A program made the position numbers and the translations under genes. The notes beneath the pieces are model-generated. The model saw nothing but the letters and a program-made list of their open reading frames with translations. It was not told where the DNA came from and searched no databases. 64,000 nucleotides of DNA from Symbioplanes lichenis (GTDB lineage Bacteria > Actinomycetota > Actinomycetes > Mycobacteriales > Micromonosporaceae): assembly GCF_030709675.1 (NCBI RefSeq), contig NZ_JAUZQD010000001.1, forward strand, positions 496,001 to 560,000, in the 5' to 3' direction. Positions 57,791-64,000 of the stretch are shown piece after piece. How positions within the stretch are numbered: the stretch's first letter is position 1; every line of letters begins with the position of its first letter.

Positions 57791-59515
57791 ATGTCGCCCC
57801 TCGACTGGGTGCTCGTACTGGCTGTCGTCGTTCTCGCCGCCTTCGTGGCGGCAGGCATCTTCCTCGGCCAACGGGCCCTGCGCCAGCTGCAGGAGACCCG
57901 GTCGGCCGACGAGCGCAGCCGCGAGCAGACGCTGCACGCCGCGAAGGCCAAGGTCGACGACGCCAATGCCAAGGCCGCGTCCGTACGGGCGGAGGCCGCC
58001 GCCGCCAAGGCCGAGGCGTCCGCCGCGCGGGCCGAGGCCAGGCGGGTCCTCGAGTCGGCGCACGAGGAGGCCGACACGATCCTCGAGCATGCCCACCGGC
58101 AGGCCGAGGCCGACGCCGAGCAGGTCCGCGCCGCCGCCCGGCGCAGCGGCGAACGCGAGGTCTCGCTGCTCAACGCCACCGCCAAGGAGCAGGCGGCCGA
58201 GGTCGAGCGCCGCGCCGCCCGCATCGACGAGCGCGAGCGCCTGCACGCCGAGGAGGTTGAGCGTCTCGTCGAGCGCGAGCGCCGGCTGGCCGCCCTCGAC
58301 GCCGACCTGACCAAGCGCGAGTCCGCCCTGACCCGGCGCGAGGACGAGCTGGCCGAGGCGGTCGAGCAGCGCCGGCGGGAGCTGGAACGGGTCGCCGGCC
58401 TGAGCGCCGAGCAGGCCCGCACCGAGCTGATCGAGAGCATCGAGTCGTCGGCCAAGCGCGAGGCCGCCATCCTGGTCCGGGACATCGAGAGCGAGGCGAA
58501 GACCACCGCCGACACGCGCGCCCGGCACATCGTCGTCGACGCCATCCAGCGCATCGCCAGCGAGCAGACCTCCGAGAGCGTGGTCAGCGTCCTGCACCTG
58601 CCCAGCGACGAGATGAAGGGCCGCATCATCGGCCGCGAGGGCCGCAACATCCGGGCCTTCGAGTCGGTGACCGGCGTCAACCTCATCATCGACGACACCC
58701 CCGAGGCGGTGCTGCTCTCCTGCTTCGACCCGGTGCGCCGCGAGGTCGGCCGGCTCACCCTCGAGAAGCTCGTCCTCGACGGCCGCATCCACCCGCACCG
58801 CATCGAGGAGGTCTACGAGACCGCCAAGAACGAGGTCGACGTCCTCTGCGAGCGCGCCGCCGAGGAAGCCCTCGTCGACGTCGGTATCACCGACCTGCAC
58901 CCCCAGCTGGTCACGCTGCTGGGCCGGCTGCGCTACCGCACCAGCTACGGCCAGAACGTCCTCAAGCACCTCGTCGAGACCGCCCACATCGCCGGCATCA
59001 TGGCCGCCGAGCTGGGCCTCGACGTCCCGACGATGAAGCGGTCGGCGTTCCTGCACGACATCGGCAAGGCGCTCACCCACGAGGTCGAGGGCAGCCACGC
59101 GCTCATCGGCGCCGACCTGGCCCGCAAGTACGGCGAGTCCGAGGACGTGGTCCACGCCATCGAGGCGCATCACAACGAGGTGCCGCCGCAGACGATCGAG
59201 GCCGTGCTGACGCAGGCGGCGGACGCGTGCTCCGGGGGCCGGCCGGGTGCGCGGCGGGAGAGCCTCGAGGCGTACGTGAAGCGGCTCGAGCGCATCGAGG
59301 AGATCGCCGGCACCAAGCCCGGCGTCGACAAGGTCTTCGCCATGCAGGCCGGCCGCGAGATCCGCGTCATGGTCCGCCCCGACGACGTCGACGACATCGG
59401 CGCCGCCGTCCTCGCCCGCGACGTGGCCAAGCAGATCGAGGAAGAGCTGACCTACCCCGGCCAGATCCGCGTCACCGTCGTCCGCGAGTCCCGCGTGACC
59501 GAAATGGCCCGCTGA
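57791..59515 (+). CDS. rny: Ribonuclease Y
   Basis: A 574-residue membrane-anchored endoribonuclease that starts mRNA decay. The N-terminal helix '[20 protein letters not shown]' anchors it. A long Ala/Glu/Arg coiled coil runs to about residue 260. The KH domain has '[15 protein letters not shown]', and the HD domain has '[13 protein letters not shown]' and '[12 protein letters not shown]' with the catalytic His-Asp pair. The ATG at 57791 puts the anchor at the very start, as in the family. It is convergent with recX, 63 bases apart. Confidence 0.93.
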   Translation: MSPLDWVLVLAVVVLAAFVAAGIFLGQRALRQLQETRSADERSREQTLHAAKAKVDDANAKAASVRAEAAAAKAEASAARAEARRVLESAHEEADTILEHAHRQAEADAEQVRAAARRSGEREVSLLNATAKEQAAEVERRAARIDERERLHAEEVERLVERERRLAALDADLTKRESALTRREDELAEAVEQRRRELERVAGLSAEQARTELIESIESSAKREAAILVRDIESEAKTTADTRARHIVVDAIQRIASEQTSESVVSVLHLPSDEMKGRIIGREGRNIRAFESVTGVNLIIDDTPEAVLLSCFDPVRREVGRLTLEKLVLDGRIHPHRIEEVYETAKNEVDVLCERAAEEALVDVGITDLHPQLVTLLGRLRYRTSYGQNVLKHLVETAHIAGIMAAELGLDVPTMKRSAFLHDIGKALTHEVEGSHALIGADLARKYGESEDVVHAIEAHHNEVPPQTIEAVLTQAADACSGGRPGARRESLEAYVKRLERIEEIAGTKPGVDKVFAMQAGREIRVMVRPDDVDDIGAAVLARDVAKQIEEELTYPGQIRVTVVRESRVTEMAR

Positions 59516-59578
59516 CCGCCGCGACGAGCGGGCCGAGCGCGGCGAACCGAGCGTGGCGAGCCGGGGCGCGGTGGTTGG

Positions 59579-60640
59579 TCAGTCGGTCTGCTGGTCGGTG
59601 AGGGCGTCGGCGTCGATCTGGTCGGCGAACTCGGCGGCTTCCTCGTCGCGGGCGGCGAGGGCCTCCTTGACCGCGCGGAAGGCCGTGCCCGCCGGGTAGC
59701 CCTTGCGCGCCAGCATGCCGACGAGCCGGCGGAAGATCTGGTCGGGCGTGCCCGTGGCGGTGCGCAGCTTGCGGTCGACGAGAGCCCGGGCGGCGGCCGC
59801 CTCGGCGTCGTCGTCCACGGTTTCGAGGGCCTCGGTGGCCACCTCGGCGTCGACCCCGCGCTGGCGGAGCTCGTTGGCGAGGGCGCGCCGGGCCAGCCCC
59901 CGGCCGTGGTGCCGGCTCGACACCCACGCCCGGGCGAACGCGGCGTCGTCGATGATGCCGACCTCGTCGTAGCGGTCGAGCACCTCGGCGATCACCTCGT
60001 CGGAGATCTCCTTCTTGGCGAGCGCCTTGGCCAGCTCGGCCCGCGTCCGGGGCCGCACGGCCAGCTGCCGCAGACAGATCTCCCGGGCGATCTCCGACTC
60101 GGGCCGGGGATCGGGCTCCTTCTCGCGCTTCTCCCGCTTGTCGCCACGCCCGCGTCGTCCGGAGGACCGCCCGGCCGCATCCCCCGAGCCCGAATCCCAG
60201 CGCGAGCCCGAGTCACGCGACCCGGCACCGCCCGCACCACGACCGCCGGCTCCGCCATCCGCGTTGGACCAGGGAAGCGAGCGCACCCCGCCGGACCGGC
60301 CGGGCGAGCCGTCACCCACGGACCGGCCGGGCGCGGCGTCCCCTACGGACCGGCCACGCGAGCCGTCCCCCTCGGACCAAGTGGGCGTGGCGTCCCGGTC
60401 GGGCGAGGTGTCGAAGGGGTCACCCGCCCAGAGATCGGCGTCCTCGGTCGCGGCCAGGTCGTCGCCGGCCGCGGCCCACGGGTCGGTGCCCTCCGGGGAA
60501 CCCCGGCGCCGCGCCGCGCCGGCGTTGCCGCGCCGGGAAGCACCACGCCGGGGCCCGCCACCAGGGTCGTCCCCGTCGGCCGGGCGGTCGGGGATCGCGT
60601 CCCAGCCGCGCCCGGCCCGTGCACCACGTCGCCCCGCCAC
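59579..60640 (-). CDS. recX: RecX regulatory protein with long low-complexity N-terminus
   Basis: A 353-residue protein. The RecX domain covers about residues 180-340: 'REICLRQLAVRPRTRAELAK', 'YDEVGIIDDAAFARAWVSSR' and 'ELRQRGVDAEVATEAL', three-helix repeats that bind in the RecA filament groove and inhibit it. The first 175 residues are Arg/Gly/Asp/Ser-rich with 'GRSVGDGSPGRS'-like repeats and no fold. The GTG at 60640 has GGAGG upstream, which supports translation of the extension. It lies 88 bases behind recA in the same direction, the usual actinobacterial pair. Confidence 0.88.
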   Translation of the reverse strand: MAGRRGARAGRGWDAIPDRPADGDDPGGGPRRGASRRGNAGAARRRGSPEGTDPWAAAGDDLAATEDADLWAGDPFDTSPDRDATPTWSEGDGSRGRSVGDAAPGRSVGDGSPGRSGGVRSLPWSNADGGAGGRGAGGAGSRDSGSRWDSGSGDAAGRSSGRRGRGDKREKREKEPDPRPESEIAREICLRQLAVRPRTRAELAKALAKKEISDEVIAEVLDRYDEVGIIDDAAFARAWVSSRHHGRGLARRALANELRQRGVDAEVATEALETVDDDAEAAAARALVDRKLRTATGTPDQIFRRLVGMLARKGYPAGTAFRAVKEALAARDEEAAEFADQIDADALTDQQTD

Positions 60641-60728
60641 CGAAGGAGCGCCTCCTCATCGCCTCGCGCCCGGCCCCGCGTCACCCGCGGCCGGGCATCG
60701 ACCATCCGTCACGCGGGACGGGGACCTG

Positions 60729-61775
60729 TCAGAAGTCGACCGGGGGGAGCTCCGGGCCGCCCGCGGCGTCGCCGGTGGTCTGGCCCACGCCGAGCTTCTC
60801 CAGGATCTTCTTCTCGATCTCGGCGGCGACGTCCGGGTTCTCCTTCATGAACTCGCGCGCCTTCTCCTTGCCCTGGCCCAGCTGGTCACCGTCGTAGGTG
60901 TACCAGGCGCCGGACTTGCGGATGATGCTCTGCTCGACGCCGACGTCGATGAGCGAGCCCTCGCGGGAGATGCCCTTGCCGTACATGATGTCGAACTCGG
61001 CCTGCTTGAACGGCGCGGCCACCTTGTTCTTCACGACCTTGACGCGGGTGCGGTTGCCCACGACGTCGGTGCCGTCCTTGAGGCTCTCGATGCGGCGCAC
61101 GTCGAGACGGACCGAGGCGTAGAACTTCAGCGCGCGGCCACCGGTCGTGGTCTCGGGCGAGCCGAACATCACGCCGATCTTCTCGCGGAGCTGGTTGATG
61201 AAGATCGCCGTGGTGCCCGAGTTGTTGAGAATGCCGGTGATCTTCCGCAGGGCCTGGCTCATGAGGCGGGCCTGCAGACCGACGTGACTGTCGCCCATCT
61301 CGCCCTCGATCTCGGCGCGGGGCACGAGGGCCGCCACGGAGTCGATGACGATGATGTCGAGCGCGCCGGAGCGGATCAGCATGTCCGCGATCTCGAGCGC
61401 CTGCTCACCGGTGTCGGGCTGGGACACCAGCAGGGCGTCGGTGTCGACGCCGAGGGCCCGGGCGTATTCCGGGTCGAGCGCGTGCTCCGCGTCGATGAAC
61501 GCCGCGATGCCGCCGTTGCGCTGGGCGTTGGCCACCGCGTGCAGGGCCACCGTCGTCTTACCGCTGGACTCCGGCCCGTAGACCTCGATGACGCGGCCGC
61601 GCGGGAGACCGCCGACGCCGAGCGCCACATCGAGGGCGATGGAGCCGGTGGGGATGACGGCGGTCTGCACCACCGGCCGCTCCCCCAGCCGCATCACCGA
61701 GCCCTTGCCGAACTGCTTGTCGATCTGGGCCAACGCCAGATCGAGAGCCTTCTCCCGGTCAGGTCCTGCCACCAT
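60729..61775 (-). CDS. recA: Recombinase RecA
   Basis: A 348-residue RecA that pairs homologous DNA and triggers LexA cleavage. Walker A is '[15 protein letters not shown]'. '[20 protein letters not shown]' and '[20 protein letters not shown]' (Walker B) follow, then loop L2 '[19 protein letters not shown]'. The ATG at 61775 ('[20 protein letters not shown]') matches family starts. A GTG at 61832 would add 19 residues. No intein interrupts the gene. An SOS box lies about 170 bases upstream. Confidence 0.96.
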   Translation of the reverse strand: MVAGPDREKALDLALAQIDKQFGKGSVMRLGERPVVQTAVIPTGSIALDVALGVGGLPRGRVIEVYGPESSGKTTVALHAVANAQRNGGIAAFIDAEHALDPEYARALGVDTDALLVSQPDTGEQALEIADMLIRSGALDIIVIDSVAALVPRAEIEGEMGDSHVGLQARLMSQALRKITGILNNSGTTAIFINQLREKIGVMFGSPETTTGGRALKFYASVRLDVRRIESLKDGTDVVGNRTRVKVVKNKVAAPFKQAEFDIMYGKGISREGSLIDVGVEQSIIRKSGAWYTYDGDQLGQGKEKAREFMKENPDVAAEIEKKILEKLGVGQTTGDAAGGPELPPVDF

Positions 61776-61946
61776 GTCCGCCACCCCTGTACTCGACTTC
61801 GCAGGCGTCTTCGCCGATGAGCTTTTCACCACGCGGTCACGCTAGACGCTGGGTCTGACAAGAATCGGCCGCCCGGTGGCGGCCTGTGGATGACCACGCC
61901 GCTGAGGACAATAGCCGAACACCTGTACGACGATCGAGCGACACGC

Positions 61947-61960
61947 CGAACAAACGTACG
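61947..61960. promoter_or_regulatory. SOS box upstream of recA
   Basis: CGAACAAACGTACG matches CGAAC-N4-GTTCG at nine of ten defined bases and lies in the short gap between the DUF3046 gene and recA, where LexA control is expected. Confidence 0.72.
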
Positions 61961-61970
61961 AAAAACCGGC

Positions 61971-62171
61971 TCAGCGCAGGCGCGCAGGCACCCGATCGGG
62001 GTACGCGGCGACCACAGCTCGCCACACCGTCACCGTGTCGACACCGTCCGCAATGGCCTGATCGATCGTCCGTCCCTCGAGGTCCGCGAACGAGTGGTCG
62101 GCCGCGATGCTGCGCGCGTAAGCGCCACCGAATGCCTGCTCAAGACGCTGCCAGAAGTCCGTCAACCGCAC
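61971..62171 (-). CDS. DUF3046 protein
   Basis: A 66-residue protein that matches DUF3046, a small actinobacterial family found just upstream of recA. Signature features are 'MRLTDFWQRLEQAFGGAYAR', 'DHSFADLEGRTIDQAIADG' and 'VWRAVVAAYPDRVPARLR'. It is cytoplasmic, helical and of unknown function. The conserved position suggests a link to recA expression or DNA repair, although the SOS box lies after it. Confidence 0.88.
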   Translation of the reverse strand: MRLTDFWQRLEQAFGGAYARSIAADHSFADLEGRTIDQAIADGVDTVTVWRAVVAAYPDRVPARLR

Positions 62172-62310
62172 CCGTGAAGCCTACTCCGGGCCGCCCGCCG
62201 GCCCCGATCCGTGGACCGGCGGCCCCATCGATGAGATGTGCGTCACTGTGCTGCGACGACGACGGAACAGCACCTCCGACGACCGGCAGGACAAGGGGTG
62301 AGCCGGGACA

Positions 62311-62970
62311 CTAGAGCACCGTGGCGGCCACTTTCAGATCGTCGACCAGTCCCGCGTACGCGGCATCGCGGTCGTCCGCCCGGAGCACGGCGGACGGGTG
62401 GATCGTGGCGAGCGCCTGCACCTCGGCCACCGGGAAGTCCTCGGGATGCTGGGCGGACGCGGGCCACGGCATGAGCTGACCGCGCGACCGCGTCACCCGG
62501 AACGACGGGCCGAGCAGCGCCTTGGCCGCCGTGGCCCCGAGCACGACGACGAGCTCGGGGCGCAGCTGCGCGAACTCGGCCACCAGCCACGGGCGGCACG
62601 CCGTGATGTGCGTGGGCCCGGGGCTCTGGTGGATGCGCCGCTTGCCGCGCAGCTCGAAGCGGAAGTGCTTCACCGCGTTGGTGATGTAGACGTTGCCCGG
62701 GTCGATGCCCGCGTCGTCCACCGCCTCGCGCAGCAGCCGGCCGGCCGGGCCGACGAACGGCAGGCCCTGCTGGTCCTCCACGTCGCCGGGCTGCTCGCCG
62801 ACGAACACCACCCGGGCGTCGGCGGCCCCGCGGCCGAACACCGTCTGGGTCGCGGGCTCGAAGAGCTCACACCCCTGGCAGTGCACCGCGGCCGCCTTGA
62901 GCTCGTCGAGCCCGTGCGCGTCGGCCGGAACGAAATGCTGCGCGCCGATGGGCGCCTCGGTCCTGGGCAT
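62311..62970 (-). CDS. UdgX-type uracil-DNA glycosylase
   Basis: A 219-residue family 4-like uracil-DNA glycosylase with the UdgX-specific loop 'GKRRIHQSPGP'. Its His attacks the abasic sugar and leaves the enzyme covalently bound to DNA. The iron-sulphur Cys set starts with 'HCQGCELF' and continues with 'ITACRPW'. The uracil pocket motif is 'GEQPGDVEDQQGLPFVGPAG', and the C-terminal block is 'TIHPSAVLR'. It removes uracil arising from cytosine deamination. The ATG at 62970 gives the full family start. It is upstream of DUF3046/recA on the same strand. Confidence 0.88.
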   Translation of the reverse strand: MPRTEAPIGAQHFVPADAHGLDELKAAAVHCQGCELFEPATQTVFGRGAADARVVFVGEQPGDVEDQQGLPFVGPAGRLLREAVDDAGIDPGNVYITNAVKHFRFELRGKRRIHQSPGPTHITACRPWLVAEFAQLRPELVVVLGATAAKALLGPSFRVTRSRGQLMPWPASAQHPEDFPVAEVQALATIHPSAVLRADDRDAAYAGLVDDLKVAATVL

Positions 62971-63124
62971 GCCCCACGGTCTACCCCCTCACGCGGCACC
63001 CACGCCCGGCGGACTCCCACGATCGGGTACGACCCGCCCCCGAACGTCGCCCGGGAGCCGACGTCGCGAAGACACGGGGCTACCGGCGACCGCGCACGGC
63101 ACGGTCACCAGGGCGGGCGCCCGG

Positions 63125-64000
63125 TCACCTCCCCGAAAGCCCCGGTCCGGCGGGTAGGACGGCGGCGGCGAGGGCGTCGGCCAACGGCTCCACGTCCGCG
63201 TCGTCGAGGCGGCTGACGGTCACGCGTACGCCCGGAGGGGACCCGTGCCGGAAAAGGGCACCCTGCGCCACCGCGTAGCCCCGGTCCCGCAGCTCGGTGA
63301 CGGTGCGGGTCTCGTCCTCCACACGTACCCAGATGTTGATGCCGGTGGCGCCGTGGGCCCGGACTCCCCGGGCGGAGAGCGCCGCCCGCAGAGCTCGGCG
63401 TCGCCGGTCGTAGCTCGCGCCGGCCGCGATGATGCGCTCGGCCACGGTCTCGGCCTGCCACAGACGCAGGAGCAGGCTCTGCAGCATCGTCGACACCCAG
63501 CCGGTGGTGATGCGCTGGCGGCCGGTCAGCCGGCCCATGGTCGTCGCGTCGCCGGCCACGACGGCCATGCGCAGGTCGGGGCCGAAGGGCTTGGAGGCCG
63601 ATCGGACGAACGCCCAGCGCGCCGTCGTGCCGCCGAGGCAGTGCAGCGGCACACCCGCCAGCTCGGCGGCGTGGTCGTCCTCGATCAGCAGCACGCCGGG
63701 GTGCACGGTGAGCAGCAGCCGGAGCATCGCGGCGCGCTCGGCGGTGACGGCGGCCCCGGTCGGATTCTGCGCGCGGGCGGTGATGATGACGGCGCGCACG
63801 CCCGCCAGCAGCGCCGACGCCAGACCGTCGGTGGTCGGGCCCTCGTCGTCGACCTCGAGCGGCACGGCCGTCAGGCCCAGCGCGGCGACGAGATCGAGGA
63901 GATTGGCCCAGCCCGGGTCCTCGACGGCGACCGTGTCACCGGGACGCAGATGCGTCACGAGCAGGCACTCCATCGCGTCGAGAGCGCCGTTGGTGAGCGC
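63125..64000 (-). CDS. MocR/PLP-dependent aminotransferase-like regulator, 5' end cut by window
   Basis: About 290 residues of an aminotransferase class I fold. The frame stays open to the window edge ('ALTNGALDAMECLLVTHLRP'), so the start lies outside. The PLP Lys is in 'FVRSASKPFGPDLRMAV', with 'VEDPGWANLLDLVAALGL', 'ARAQNPTGAAVT' and 'LLIEDDHAAELAG' before it. The C-terminal features and general similarity fit GntR/MocR regulators, whose N-terminal winged helix would be beyond 64000. A plain aminotransferase is the alternative. Confidence 0.8.
   Translation of the reverse strand, partial: ALTNGALDAMECLLVTHLRPGDTVAVEDPGWANLLDLVAALGLTAVPLEVDDEGPTTDGLASALLAGVRAVIITARAQNPTGAAVTAERAAMLRLLLTVHPGVLLIEDDHAAELAGVPLHCLGGTTARWAFVRSASKPFGPDLRMAVVAGDATTMGRLTGRQRITTGWVSTMLQSLLLRLWQAETVAERIIAAGASYDRRRRALRAALSARGVRAHGATGINIWVRVEDETRTVTELRDRGYAVAQGALFRHGSPPGVRVTVSRLDDADVEPLADALAAAVLPAGPGLSGR

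Overview
The window looks like a chromosomal segment of a high-GC actinobacterium. The likely family is Micromonosporaceae (Actinoplanes or a relative). This is inferred from base composition, frequent GTG and TTG starts, a B12-dependent class II ribonucleotide reductase with NrdR, a GluABCD-type glutamate importer, DUF3046 beside recA, an ACT-domain malic enzyme and actinobacterial-type SOS boxes. No marker gene fixes the genus. No tRNA or rRNA gene was seen.

Region 1 (1-13 kb) holds mixed housekeeping genes: a small-molecule kinase, D-aminoacyl-tRNA deacylase, a Spo0M-like arrestin-fold protein, a group 2 sigma factor, an AcuC deacetylase followed by a GNAT/acyl-CoA-synthetase fusion (a probable reversible lysine-acetylation pair), an IdeR-type iron regulator with a possible leader peptide, a hydrolase, an MFS exporter and a secreted PNGase A-like protein. 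At 12.8-14.0 kb lies a Shedu-like (DUF4263) anti-phage gene split by one frameshift.

Region 2 (14-25 kb) is a cell-surface polysaccharide locus. A LytR-CpsA-Psr transferase and a polyprenyl glycosylphosphotransferase are divergent. They are followed by a seven-gene minus-strand operon: membrane protein, three GT4 glycosyltransferases, O-antigen ligase/polymerase, flippase and a Tat-exported beta-helix protein. Every junction in the operon has an overlapping stop and start.

Region 3 (about 25.3-33.75 kb) is an integrated mobile island. A four-gene operon (three tyrosine-recombinase-like proteins of 463, 618 and 741 residues plus a 189-residue coiled-coil protein) matches the ginABCD layout of GInt elements. 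The small cargo is a methyltransferase, a short-chain dehydrogenase and a DUF6817 protein. The island sits directly behind the nrdJ terminator.

Region 4 (33.8-64 kb) is a conserved core block: nrdJ-nrdR, a LysM gene divergent from lexA with SOS boxes between them, a membrane protein with a very long Gly/Pro/Arg/Gln tail, hflX, malic enzyme, miaA-dapF-gdpD, a DUF349 protein, miaB, gluABCD, an LPxTG surface protein, rny, recA-recX with an upstream SOS box, DUF3046, a UdgX-type uracil-DNA glycosylase and a truncated MocR/aminotransferase gene at the edge. Several intergenic stretches and one gene tail carry GC-rich tandem repeats, and nrdR carries a repeat-encoded C-terminal tail.
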